A stretch of DNA of 64,000 nt, from positions 2,108,001 through 2,172,000 of the forward strand of contig OZ038529.1 in NCBI GenBank assembly GCA_964036665.1, in the 5' to 3' direction. Positions 1 through 10,924 of this stretch are shown piece after piece. The stretch's first letter is position 1. Each line of letters opens with the position of its first letter. A model generated the notes under the pieces. The model had not been told where the DNA came from, searched no databases, and worked only from the letters and a program-made list of their open reading frames with translations. This DNA comes from Gordius sp. MW1. Lineage: Eukaryota > Nematomorpha > Gordioida > Gordea > Gordiidae. Position numbers and translations under genes: made by a program.

Positions 1-131
1 ATTGCATATCAATTAATTTTATTATAAAGCTAATAGTTGCCTAAAAATTATATGCGTTCGGATATCCTAAATATTGGACCCTTTCCTCCCACTTCCTTTA
101 TCACTCCATCGAGACCATTAATAAAATCAAC

Positions 132-277
132 CATGGGCGTAGCCAGTATTGAAATTTGAGGGGGGGGGGCAGTAATGAATTAGGGAGGGGCGAAATAATC
201 ATTTTTTGAAATTTTAGCCATATTTTATTAAATTTCAACAAATTTTGGATTTCCCACCCACCTTGGCTACGCCCATG
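132..277. mobile_element. hAT-type MITE with perfect 8-bp target duplication, inside an antistasin intron
   Basis: A 146-bp non-coding element begins CATGGGCGTAGCCAG and ends with its near inverted complement (TTGGCTACGCCCATG). It is flanked on both sides by AAATCAAC (124-131 and 278-285), a perfect 8-bp duplication typical of hAT transposition. The interior has G-runs near one end and a conserved stretch (ttttagccatattttattaaatt). It lies upstream of the acceptor at 356-357, so in the intron of the antistasin-like gene. About a dozen related copies occur in the window. Confidence 0.9.
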
Positions 278-357
278 AAATCAACTTTCTTATACAATTG
301 AACATTTCGCATTTTATGTAGTATAATTTAGTTTTGATTTAATACACTTTTATGTAG

Positions 358-566
358 GAAAACCCGCTCAGGAAATACAAAGGAATTCACCATCTAAGAT
401 TTGCGAACCTTTACAATGCTTGGCCTATTGCTCTCACGGCTATCAAATTCAAAATGGCTGCCCAATTTGCAAATGCAATAGTAATCAACAATTTTTAAGT
501 TGTACATATATTAATTTATTTTATACAGGACCAGAAAAAAACCGTAAATTTCCTAGGATGAATTAG
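358..566 (+). CDS. antistasin-like secreted protein, last two exons (5' part outside the window)
   Basis: Exon 358-480 follows a TATGTAG acceptor in phase 1 and encodes one antistasin-like domain with the spacing C-x4-C-x3-C-x9-C-x2-C-x-C (from 402, CEPLQC; ending CPICKC). A 48-bp intron (481-528, gtaatc...atacag) leads to a short basic last exon (529-566) ending RKFPRMN and TAG. This matches the complete paralogue at 5195-6033, whose last exon is also phase 1, short and basic. The intron is a multiple of three and free of stops, so retention would only lengthen the protein. Family knowledge: antistasin-like domains are small disulfide-rich modules, often serine protease inhibitors. Signal peptide and earlier domains must lie upstream of base 1. 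An AATAAA at about 800 could be its poly(A) signal. Inhibitory function is inferred. Confidence 0.75.
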
Positions 567-910
567 GAAGGATTATCTGTAAAATATATAAATACATTGT
601 AAAAGGTTACTTCTAAATTTTCAAAACATTTTATCACCAAATATTGCAATTTTGTATACGTGTATATATATCGCACCAAACTAAATGTACCATGGGAATA
701 GTTGAAAACATTTAGTAGAATTATGACAAGTTTGTGTTATAAAGGAAATCATACTTCCTTTTAGGCAATCAGCCAAAAACTCCATTAACGTGCAGCAAAA
801 ATAAACAATTAAATTTTTGCAATTTATATATAAAAGAGTAAGATCAATGCTAGAATTTGTCTTTTTTAGAAATCATAAAATATTTTTTTTCTATCCGAGC
901 TGAACCTTAA
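567..910. other. AT-rich 3' flank of the antistasin-like gene
   Basis: No gene is seen. The stretch probably holds the 3' UTR of the partial antistasin-like gene (possible poly(A) signal at about 800-805) and ends in the TTAA target site of the next element. Confidence 0.5.
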
Positions 911-1709
911 CCCTCCAATGTACTTATAGAAATCCCAACCCTGAAGTGACTTATGGGGTTTATAAAACCCCATTCTTAAAATGATCATAATTTTAAAACC
1001 AATAGAGTAAAACTTCTCAAATTTTAAATATAAGTTTATTAAAGCCTATTATAGGTTTGTAAAAAAAATAATAATTTAATTATAAATAGTAATTCTAAAA
1101 TTATATGCAAGTTACCAAACACAAAGAAAATGAATAAAAATCAAAATGACATGTTTTATTTTTGTAACGGAGACCAAACAGTTAGTAGAAATATAAAAAG
1201 CAAATGTTTTTTTTATTAAAAGAAGGTTTGAATAATATAAAAAACATGCATTCATGATAAAATGATTATACAGTAAAAAAATAGAAGACTCTAAAATTGG
1301 TAATTTTTTTCGCATTTTTCGCTACAATTTTCGCAAAATATTATAGTGTGATCAACACAGACAGGGTTTTGACGCCTATTGCACGAAAATTTTATTTTCT
1401 ATAAACAAATATAACTAGCGATATTGATACAAATGTTATACACATGCTTAAATTACTATTTTTAAGTAAAAAAAAAAATTTGATAAAAAGTAAAAAAAAA
1501 CTTTCTTAATTGACCTTATGGGGTTTATAGGACCCCAAACGCTTATATCTCCAAAAGTATTGGCAAATCTATGAAATTTTCAGGAAATGTAGCTTTTGCA
1601 TAATTATGAAAACTCTAAAAAAACCAAATCTATAAATCTAAAACTCTTTAAGTGGTGTTAAATTATAACTTTCGTGGGGTTTCTTAGACCCCATAAGTAC
1701 ATTGGAGGG
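911..1709. mobile_element. non-autonomous piggyBac-like element with TTAA duplication
   Basis: The element starts CCCTCCAATGTACTTAT and ends with the inverted ATAAGTACATTGGAGGG. TTAA flanks it on both sides (907-910 and 1710-1713). TTAA duplication and ends starting CCC are hallmarks of piggyBac elements. The motif ttatggggtttata recurs subterminally near both ends (about 950-970, 1514-1530). The interior is AT-rich with only a 67-codon chance ORF and no transposase, so it would depend on enzyme supplied elsewhere. Confidence 0.85.
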
Positions 1710-1988
1710 TTAAGTAAAGTATTTAATTGTCAAATTAATGTATTAGCTTTTACAAACTAATTTGTGTCACTAATTTAGATTACAATAATTTTTTGGACCA
1801 TTTATAATATTTATAATATTGTTAAAGCTTTTCTTGCTGTTAAAAAAATGAATTTTATTAGTATAGCATTTGATTTTATTACTATATAAAGGTACGTTTT
1901 TTAGACATAAACTCAAACGTTAAAATATTATATGTTTTTTATCTAAGTTCCCTTGCTTCAATTTACAAATTGAATGAATAAAATAAAA
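1710..1988. other. AT-rich spacer
   Basis: AT-rich sequence between two transposable elements. I see no gene or repeat in it. Confidence 0.5.
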
Positions 1989-2404
1989 AACTCGGGCCTT
2001 CGGCCCTCGTGGGAAGGGGGAGAAGGGAAGGGAAGAGGGGAAGGGAAGGGGGGACGACTCACCTGTACTTCGTATAAATGTATCATATTTGCTATGCAAT
2101 TTATGGGCGAGAAAGGTGGGAAGAGGCGAGAATGCCTATAGGGGGGTATTAAATGCCTAATGATTAATTAATTATTTATACAAATTTTCCATTATAGGCA
2201 AAATGTAATAAAGGCAAAATGTAATATAGGCAAGGGTTAGATTTAGTGTTTGCATCTAGTTGCGTATTACATTAGTTTTTATGGCCTTTAGTGATTATGG
2301 GTCTAACAAACATTATATTATAAAACAACACAATGTTAAGAATTTGCAGAATTGTTGGGAGAAATTTTTTGTTGAATTTGAACAATTTTTAATTAAAAAA
2401 ATCA

Positions 2405-3330
2405 AAAATTTGGCCAATGGTCACTTTTTCTCTATTGGTCAGTACCAACAGATACTCTATAAGTCAATGATAGCCAAAAAAACGGAAAAAAAAATTTTGA
2501 TGCTCACTTTGGCCAATGGTCATTTTTTTCCATTGGTCAGCAGCCAGCACACGGTAAAAGTGGATATAAACTCATAAGAGTAAAAAAAACGAAAAAAAAA
2601 TTTTCGAATCACATTTTGGCCAATGGTCATTTTTTTCCATTGGTCAGCAGCCAGGACACGGTAAAAGTGGATATAAATTCATAATAGTCAAAAAAAAAAC
2701 GAAAAAAAAGTTTTCGAATCACATTTTGGCCAATGGTCATTTTATTCCATTGGTCAGCAGCCAGCGGACGGCCAAAAAGTCATAATAGCAATGGTAGGAA
2801 CAGGAACAATCATAATAGTCAAAAAAAACGAAAAAAATAATTTCGATTCACATTTTGGCCAATGGTCATTTTTTCCATCGGTCAGGAGCCAGCGGACGGC
2901 CAAAAAGTCATAAAAGCAATGGTAGTAATAGGAACAATCATAATAGTCAAAAAAAAAATAAAAAATAAACTCGGATTCACATTTTGGCCAATGGTCATTT
3001 TTTTCATTGGTCAGCAGCCAACGGACCGGCCAAAAAGTCTTATTATCAATGATAGTAACAAGAACAATCATAAGAGTCAAAAAAACCAGGATTCTAACCC
3101 AAAAACTAGTTAAATTGCATAGCAATTAAAAGTAAACAACTTTTATTTATGTTTATTATATAACATTGGTCAGCAGCCAGCGGACGGCCAAAAAGTCATA
3201 ATAGCAATGGTAGAAACAGGAACAATCATAATAGTCAAAAAAACGAAAAAAATAATTTCGATTCACATTTTGGCCAATGGTCATTTTTTTCATTGGTCAG
3301 CAGCCAGCGGACGGCCAAAAATTCTTATTA
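2405..3330. repeat. minisatellite, about 101-129-bp units
   Basis: Units are marked by ttttggccaatggtcatttt at about 2409, 2510, 2617, 2726, 2855, 2984 and 3271. Each contains a small hairpin (CCAATGG...CCATTGG), then cagcagccag, then a gacggccaaaaagtcat block and a poly(A)-rich link. The array is mirrored on the opposite strand at 45,985-47,100. The ORFs crossing it are repeat translations, not genes. Confidence 0.85.
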
Positions 3331-3640
3331 TCAATGATAGTAACAAGAACAATCATAAGAGTCAAAAAAACTCTTCTAACCCCAAAACTAGTTAAATTGC
3401 ATAGCAATTAAAAAGTAAACAACTTTTATTTATGTTTCTTATATAACTAGTTAAATTGCATAGCATTAAAAGTAAACAACTTTTATCTATGTTTATTATA
3501 TAACAAAAACTAGTTAAATTGCATAGCAATTAAAAGTAAACAAATTTTATTTATGTTTATTATATAACTAGTTAAATTGCATAGCAATTAAAAGTAAACA
3601 ACTTTTATCTATGTTTATTATATAATAGATAATTTAACAA
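3108..3640. repeat. about 60-bp tandem repeat with embedded element-end motif
   Basis: The unit actagttaaattgcatagca attaaaagtaaacaactttta is found at about 3107, 3389, 3448, 3510 and 3567. The core attgcatagcaatt is the complement of the element's own 5' end, so that terminus is tandemly amplified just inside it. Two copies of a gagggagatagagatgaggg block follow at about 3660 and 3720. Confidence 0.8.
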
Positions 3641-3873
3641 ATTTTATATATAACACACCGAGGGAGATAGAGATGAGGGGTGGGGCACCTCTTATGCATT
3701 AATTTAAAAAATAACACAGCGAGGGAGATAGAGATGAGGGGTGGGGCACCTCTTTCTCATGCATTAATTTAAAAAAGCGATAACCTAATATACCCAATGC
3801 AAATAGATAGGGAGGGTAACGGACGACGGACGGACGGACACCAAAAAACGAGCCCATAAATTGCATAGCAATT

Positions 3874-5194
3874 AATATGAAAGTATAAAAATGAAAGTTA
3901 TTCATTGAAAGATTAATACTTAATTATAATTATTATTCTTAAATTAGCCGTATTTTTAACAAATGTTTTGTCCCAGTTTATTTTCTAATTTATAATTTAA
4001 ATCATCTTAGCCCAGTTTTATTAAATCTTTTTTGAATTGAGCAATAGAAACTCATACTTTAATTTTCAAATAACCAGAAAAGTGATTAAATAACTTTGCT
4101 AAATTTCAAAATATTGCCGCGCCCCCCTTTCTCAATATTTTTTTAAATTTAGATATTTTTAAATAAACATTTCAATTTGTGCCTCCTTGAATTAGGAGCA
4201 AAATATAAAATTATAACTACGCCTTTGAGTTATGAGTATTGAATTATATAAAAATGAGAAATTTAGGGTTTCTATGCATTATTTAATATTTATCAATTAT
4301 ATAAAAATGTCTGTTAAAAATTTAAATCTGTTATAAATTTCAAAAACACATAAATGAAATCGTCGACAACATTAGGATGTCCATACATCAATAACTAAGT
4401 TTTATTTTTAGGACGATCATTATAACAATTTTGGCCACTGGCCGGGGTCAGATAAAGTAGAGGTAAGCAACGGTCAGCATTAATTTGCAGGGAATTATTT
4501 AGTTTCGCAATTATCCGATATAAAGCAACAACCTAGACAAGTTGCCCATAAAAAATATAAAAGTAATTAGTAATCGGGCACAAACAATAATGGAATTTGG
4601 GCTCGGGCGAGGTCGAAAAAATTAAAGCCAACCAGCTGTCATAAGCTAGTGTGTTTAAGAAAGCAAAATAGATGTCTTTTACAGAAGCCTAAGTCCACAC
4701 TGCCATTAAAATCCCGTATAAGTCTCCACGGTAATTATTAAATTACAAGTTGTACAGGACGGACGGACAACAAAACAACAAGCTTATATCTGATCTATGT
4801 CGTAGCATATGAACTTAGATTTAAAAAAATGACCATTTTTTATGTTGTTAAACTTTGAAGTTTGAAAATATTTGTTTGAAAATTGCAAAAATTTGAGGGC
4901 ATTAAATATACATTTTTTAAAAAAATATCATTTCAAATTTTGAATAAAAAAATCTTGGAACATTTGTTTAACCAATGCTACAATCAAAAGGAGACCTTGT
5001 AAATTCTATTAAACGCCTTCCAGCTGGCAGTATCTTCTTCTAATAATAATTACCAAATCCAAATTTTATTGATGTATCATTCTGAATCGTCTAATCTTAA
5101 TTTATCGATGATTATTGATTAGAAAAATCAATCAATATTTTTGGCATTCCTCCTTTGACAAATTCAAAATTTCCCCCCAGAAAATTTGTAAACT
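3874..5194. other. intergenic, AT-rich with a fragment of repeated sequence
   Basis: No gene is recognised. A stretch at about 4640-4775 (cttttacagaagcctaagtc and ggacggacggacaac) is the inverted counterpart of 10,437-10,600, so both are fragments of one dispersed repeat related to the Helentron-like 5' region. The rest is AT-rich and includes the promoter region of the antistasin-like gene. Confidence 0.55.
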
Positions 5195-6033
5195 ATGAAA
5201 TATTCATCCATAAAGCTCTTGATTTGGTTCTTTATTTCTCTATGGACCGTGGTTATTAGTCAAAATGTTGAAAATATCACACCCAAACCTGCCAATGAGA
5301 AAACTACAGGTATTTTATTTATTGCTTTAATTTAATTTCAATATTTATATGTTATTTTAGAAAATTAAATCAAATTATTTTTCAGTTTTTTTGAAAGATT
5401 AAATTGTATTTTTAAAAACAAAAAACAATAGAATGTCCTCAAGTTATGTGTAGAATGAGCTGTCCTGCTGGATATCAAAAAGATGAAAACGGATGTGATA
5501 TTTGCGCTTGTTATGGTAATTTAAATAAAATCCCAAAATAATTTTTTTTGTAAAAATTTCTATTAAATTTTAAAATTAATAACAAAAATATTGATTTTAT
5601 AATTAAATAATTGAAATTTAGAAGCCGAAAATGAAAAAATTAATCCATTTGGTAATAAGAATGGAACTTGTCCAGAATTTCAATGTGGTGCATATTGTAC
5701 CCATTACAAAACGGACGGAAAGGGGTGCAAATTATGCGCTTGTCAAAGTAAGACGATTGATTTCATTGATTTTCTCTTAAACTTATTAGATATTTAAAAA
5801 AAATATTTTGCAAAAATGTAAAATTTAAAAGTTTTCAGCACTCAAAATGAAATTTGAAAACAAAATGATTAAAACTTACTAGGTATTAGGTAAAAATAAC
5901 AGTTAACCTATAATATTAAAAATATGATTTTAAATAAAAAAATTCGGATATTTTTTCACAAATTAGTTTAACTTATTTAATTTTTTTTCATTTTTAAGGG
6001 AAGAAGCCACATAAACTCAAAGCTATGGATTAA
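5195..6033 (+). CDS. two-domain antistasin-like secreted protein (119 aa, four exons)
   Basis: Exons are 5195-5309, 5432-5515, 5622-5747 and 5999-6033. All three introns (122, 106, 251 bp) have GT-AG ends and phase 1, and the joined frame is open for 119 codons. Exon 1 encodes a signal peptide (MKYSSIKLLIWFFISLWTVV, likely cleaved near ISQ). Exons 2 and 3 each encode one antistasin-like domain: CPQVMCRMSCPAG ending CDICACY, and CPEFQCGAYC ending CKLCACQ. Exon 4 is a basic tail (RKKPHKLKAMD) that could bind acidic glycans. AATAAA at 6149 is a likely poly(A) signal. Family knowledge: such proteins often inhibit serine proteases through an exposed loop; the target is unknown. Symmetric phase-1 exons explain how domains could be duplicated. 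The partial gene at 358-566 is a paralogue in the same orientation. Confidence 0.85.
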
Positions 6034-6784
6034 AGCAAGAAAAATTTAACTATTAATTTAATGTTAACTAAGAAAATAGTTGTTACCAATTACCATATTA
6101 TAATTTTTGTGATATTTAAAAAAATATGTAAAACTATATAATTAAAACAATAAAAATGTGTAACTCTGTTAAGTTTTACAAATTTTGACAAATTTACAAT
6201 TAAAAATTGGGTTTGCGTTATTTTATCGATTCTACTTATACGTTGGAAGAGAATTTTATACATTTATTAAGTATTTAAAGTTTGATAGATTTTGCACATA
6301 AATAATACTATATAAAATACGAAGTGAGTTTTGGAAGATTTGCAAATCAATAATCGATACATTGTGTGCGATAATTAGAAATTATTGCCACATAATTAAA
6401 TGTAAAATTAGAATTAAGTAATTATTGCTAAGTCAGGTGGTGAGTACAATTTAGATTGTAATTTTGCTGATGCAATAAGCTTAGGAAATTCTGATCCAAT
6501 AAGACTTGGAAGATTCAAAAGTGATGCCAATAATTTGATCGAAAAATTATTATAATCACTTTTGTTGCTTCAAGTTTTCCGATACCAAACATTCGGCCAA
6601 GGAATTCATGTCGTACATTTTTGAGAATGTGGTTGTGGGAAAGTTGGCATGAGTATTCGTTGCGAGAAAAGGTGAAGGATCTATAAAAATTATAAGATAA
6701 ATACGTTGAATCACTATAGCTTTTTAATTAAATTTTATGCAATAAATTTAAAAAGTTTAATAATGCTTAAATTTAATAATAATA
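6034..6784. other. 3' flank of the antistasin-like gene
   Basis: The first 120 bases are 3' UTR with AATAAA at 6149. The rest is AT-rich. A short region at 6430-6560 reads open in one frame, but it has no splice context or recognisable family, so I do not call it a gene. Confidence 0.5.
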
Positions 6785-6938
6785 AGTAGCCAGCATTGGA
6801 ATTAGGGAGGCAAGTGATTAAAGAAGGGGCAAAAGGATCTTTTTTTAAATTTTAGCCATAATTTTAATAAATTTAACAAATTTTGGATTTATAAGGGGGG
6901 CAGCTGCCCCTCTCTGCCCCCCCCTGGCTAGGCCCATG
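6785..6938. mobile_element. hAT-type MITE, left end truncated
   Basis: It starts in the terminal repeat at tagccagcattggaattagg and ends ccctggctaggcccatg, with the same interior as the copy at 132-277 (ttttagccataattttaata). The outer bases of the left repeat are missing, so no duplication can be read. Confidence 0.75.
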
Positions 6939-8267
6939 CGTCTATAGGTTAAAATTAAACAAATTTTGAACATCAAGTTAATGTTTAGACTTCTACTAAT
7001 TCTTAAATTAGTCTTAGTATCAAATCATAAATAAGAAAACGATTGAAACAAACAAGCAAATTCAAATTATCTTTATGAATAATGCAAAATTATTCGGGAT
7101 AAAACAAAATTTAATAAAATTTGAACTATTTAAATGTAAATAATAAAACATGAAGTATATACTTGTGTTTCCGAATAAATCCTTAGATGAAACTAACCAG
7201 GGGATTTGGTCAAATACATTTGGCAGTGCATTTCGCCTTTCGCAAGCTTTCATTATGATATCACAATCCATTTTGATTTGAATGTTTGCCAAAATCGATT
7301 ACTAAATCGTCTGCTTCTAAAATATAACTCCTCTTGACATTAAGAAATGCAAAAATAGATGATAAAAGTATTTAAAGTTGTTTTTAGAGATATTAAAATT
7401 GTATTTTTTATGTTAGTAGCAGGTAAAAGAATTTAAATTATTGAGGCAGATTGATTAAGCAAACAAAAACGTTAGTGGAAAACTTATAACGTCATTTTTT
7501 AACATTCAAGTTCCAAGAAATTTTTATTGATTTTTGCCTTCAAGCGTGAAACAAAAATTAGATTAAAAATTGTAAATTTGAAAAAACAAAACTCCAAAGT
7601 GCTATTTTATTTCAATTTAAGTGTTATCTTGCACAATTATGATTTATATAACTCTAATTGCAATAAAAATATATTTGCAAAATAAAGTTTAAAAAAGTTT
7701 CTAATTAAACAAAAATTTTGCAGATATTTTGATTATATTTGTGCAATGCATTTATCAAGAATTGGATTTCTAAACACATACCTTTTTAAGAATATATCCC
7801 TCCAGTATGATTGAAATTGAAATCAAAAACAATAATTTTAAATATAATTTTCCAAATTTGTTTTCAGCGGAATTACATAGGATGATAGTTTATTTGTTTT
7901 TGTTAGTGTTTAATGACGATTTGACGATTAGAAATATAATGAAAGAGTAGCATTCAAAAGGAGTCAGTTGATGTTATTTGGCATTCAGCCTACGCGTCCA
8001 TGTACTCGATGAATATCTACGAATATATGACGTTTTGATGACGTCATCATATTATTTTAATATATTCAAAACATTTATAATTTTATTTCAATCGTATAAT
8101 ATAAATTGCATAGCAATTAATAATATTTTTTCCCTATAAATTTAAACAAAATTTTAAGTTGTAATAAGCAAATATTAATTCCATGAATGATTTAAATAAC
8201 AGGTATGACGTTTTCAATAATAAACAAATTGAATAATAAAAAGGCTAAGGGGGGGGGGGGGGTAAAT
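6939..8267. other. intergenic, no recognisable gene
   Basis: AT-rich. A 76-codon ORF on the minus strand (7062-7292) has no family resemblance I can name and no splice context. A G-run at about 8250-8262 abuts the next MITE. Confidence 0.5.
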
Positions 8268-8435
8268 CATGAGCGCAGCTAACATTGGAATTAGAGGGAG
8301 GCAATAGTGATTTAGGGAGGGGTAAAATGATCATTTTTGAAATTTTGGCCATAATTTTAATAAATGTCAACAATTTTTTGAATTTAGAGGAGGCAGTCGC
8401 CCCCCCCCCGCCCCCCCCCCCTAGCTACCCCCATG
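8268..8435. mobile_element. hAT-type MITE, diverged ends
   Basis: It begins catgagcgcagctaacattg and ends tagctacccccatg, with the family interior (ttttggccataattttaata) and C-runs just inside the right end. No clear 8-bp duplication. The proline-rich ORF across the C-run is an artefact. Confidence 0.7.
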
Positions 8436-10924
8436 GGGAAATTTCCGGCCTTGCCTCCCCCTGTCTATGTTCATATCAATAAAGCATTCAAAACCTAAAT
8501 TTTTGCTAATCCTGAAAGCAAATATCGCAAAATATTTTGCTTCAATATTTACCATAAGTCTAGGTGACGAGGTGTTGCCAAATTTGATTTCAAATATTGA
8601 TTTTTCAAACGTCATCTTATAGTCTTTGTAAGAAACACAGGCAATTCTTTGCCCCCCCCCCCCATTGGCAAGTTTTTTAAATATTTTTTAATTAATATTA
8701 ATAAGCTTTTGTTAGTGTTGCGCTTAGAGAAAAATTTAATTAGTATTAGAATAAAATATTAGATAAAAAAACGATTTTTTAAATTATTTATACACTAAAT
8801 TTCCGTCCGTTGTGTGTGGTTTTTAAAAATGAAAAAAAAATTTATCTTAATTATTTATTTAAAAAACTCTCTCAACTTTTGCAAATAGAAGATGAATATG
8901 CTAATACAAGCCAAATTTTTGTAACATACAATTGATAATTTAATTGTTCTAAGCGTTTAACATGCTTGTTTAAACTTATTTTAAATTTTTTTTTTAAATT
9001 GCAAGTGTTAATATAATTAATACTCAAATTAAAAAGGCATGCTTCATTTTTAAACTTATTTTATAATATATTTTCTTTTGGAACTGAGTTTTAATTCTAC
9101 AAGAGAGATTGCTGAGCATAGAAGTATTAATTATAATGATTGAGTAAATTGATTTTTCAAGTCTACTTATGATCATAGCCAGTTTTCAATGCAAATGTCA
9201 GTGTCGTAAAAACGGCTGGGGGTTTTGTTTGGTCGACTTTTGGTTTAACCAAGACTACGGTCAGCTATGATCTGTTTTTCAAATTTCGACTAATCCTAGT
9301 GGTCGACCAAGAAATATAGATCAAAAAATCTTTGGCCTATTTATGTTTAGTCGACTAAAACCAAAGGCCAAACAGACAAATCGGCAAAGTTAAAATTATA
9401 AAATTAGGCCTGCGAAAGGCCTATGAACGTGCGGAGCATGGATGGGCTTTAAAAAACTACGGGCCGAAAACGGGCTCGAGCAAGGTCTTGCCAGAAGTAG
9501 GCCAGGATCCCGCCATCAAATTACTTAAATAATGCTTTTTTTGGTATCTCCATTCATAATAAATGGTGTTTTTTTACCATGTTTACCAAATTGTATAATT
9601 ATTTAATTTCATAAATTATATTTTAATCAATATTAATCATTATTTCACGGAACTCGTAAATTTAAAAAAAAGTGGATTCAAATTTTTTTTTTAACTATTT
9701 AATAAGGTTAAAAATTGACAAAACTAGGTTATTTTTCTTAACAAGTTCAATCAATCTTGCAATTTACAATTATTAATTCAATTGGTATTATGCAACTATC
9801 AGTGCTGCTAGTGAAACTTAAACGGCGGGCAACTTGTTGAAAGAAATAAAACCCGTTCGAGACTGATGAATTATTTAACATGTTTATTATTAAACATTTA
9901 ACAAAAAATTTGCAATTAAAAAAGCAGAAAAATACTTTTAAAAATCGGGAAGGCTACAGAAACGGGCCGGGCTGGGGCCTATAGGGGCTCTGGTAGGTTT
10001 ATATGAGCCCTTTAAAAATTGCGTCCTCGGTTGAAAGACTATAGGCGGATTTCAGTCAGGAAATTGAAATGATTTAACTGTTGTTGCATTTTCTGAGTGT
10101 AGATATTACATGTTTATAATTTTAATTAATTTTGGTTTAATCGAAAATTTTGACACAAAATTAACACAAGTCTCCCCCCCCCCCCGACTAGCGTACATGA
10201 TTTTAATTTTTTTTGTACATTATTTATAAAAATTTAAACCCCCCCCCTGAGGCAATCTTACCACCCCGCTGTTTTTGTGTAAATTCTAATTAAGCTTTCA
10301 ATGTAATTTTTAAAACTTAATTTGCGAAAAAAGCTTTTACTTAACAATATTTAATGTAGTATATAAAAAATATTAATTTTATTGGATAATCTTGTGGCTT
10401 ATATTTGACAAATATATATGTTAATTGCTATGTAATTAATGGGCTCGTTTTTGGTTGTCCGTCCATCCGTCCTGTCCAACTTGGCTTTTTAATAAACGCT
10501 AACCATACTTATACGGGTTTTTAATGGCCGTGGACTTAAGCTTCTGTAAAAGACTTTTATTTTGCTTTCGCATTTAGACTAGCTACCAGGCTTTCCTTTT
10601 TATCGTGGTACTTTTGGGCCACGCGCGATTGACGTTTTTAAATAAATTTACAAGCGTTGCCTGATTTTTAAATATTTTAGTAGCTCTTTTCTTTAACAAA
10701 AAGTGCTATCCTAAGTGCAAATTGTAATTTCAAATCCCTTGGCCGATAGCTGGTCACTTCTCGCAGATGGTACTTATGATACTTTCAATCTCTATAGTGT
10801 ATATTTTTTCCCTTATACCTTTTCATATTTCACAATGTTTATAACTTCGAATAAAATTAACGGTTCACGCTTGGGAAATGCATCGACCATTTACACTGAT
10901 GATGTTTGTTCCTATAGAAAAAAC
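8436..10924. other. intergenic with unclassified repeat fragments
   Basis: No gene is recognised. Items seen: C-runs at about 8650-8663, 10,176-10,188 and 10,242-10,250, probably MITE remnants; a region at 9172-9275 starting and ending with the inverted words gatcatagc and gctatgatc; a GC-richer segment (about 9405-10,040) with repeated gggccg, gggctc and aggcct words at both ends that looks like a decayed terminal-repeat element; and at 10,424-10,600 a fragment with the Helentron-like 5' word (ttaattgctatg... gggctcgtttttggttgtcc). Confidence 0.45.

Larger units (their letters stand above)
1989..3873 (-). mobile_element. Helentron-like element with internal minisatellite
   Basis: Read on the minus strand, the element starts AATTGCTATGCAATTTATGG followed by GCTCGTTTTTTGG and ends in the hairpin GGGCCGAAGGCCC plus GAGTT (plus strand 1989-2008). 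The same two ends bound the elements at 42,596-43,790, 45,541-47,546 and 47,654-52,603. No transposase ORF is seen. The interior holds a C-rich strand (about 2010-2060), an array of 101-129-bp units (about 2405-3330) and a second array of about 60-bp units. A 3' terminal hairpin, internal tandem repeats and no target duplication fit non-autonomous Helentrons (DINE-1-like); the class is inferred. Confidence 0.65.

Noticed and set aside
2754..3125. Overlapping ORFs on both strands in the minisatellites (also 45,887-46,779 and 48,089-48,352)
   Set aside because: They are translations of a non-coding tandem repeat; the peptide words repeat with the DNA period.
6430..6560. Short open stretch downstream of the antistasin-like gene
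   Set aside because: One open frame of about 40 codons without start, splice context or homology.
7062..7292. Possible exon reading KACERRNALPNVFDQIPWLV
   Set aside because: The stretch looks protein-like, but I could find no family, flanking exons or convincing splice pair.
8285..8482. Proline-rich small ORF
   Set aside because: It crosses a C-run inside a MITE; the prolines come from the homopolymer.
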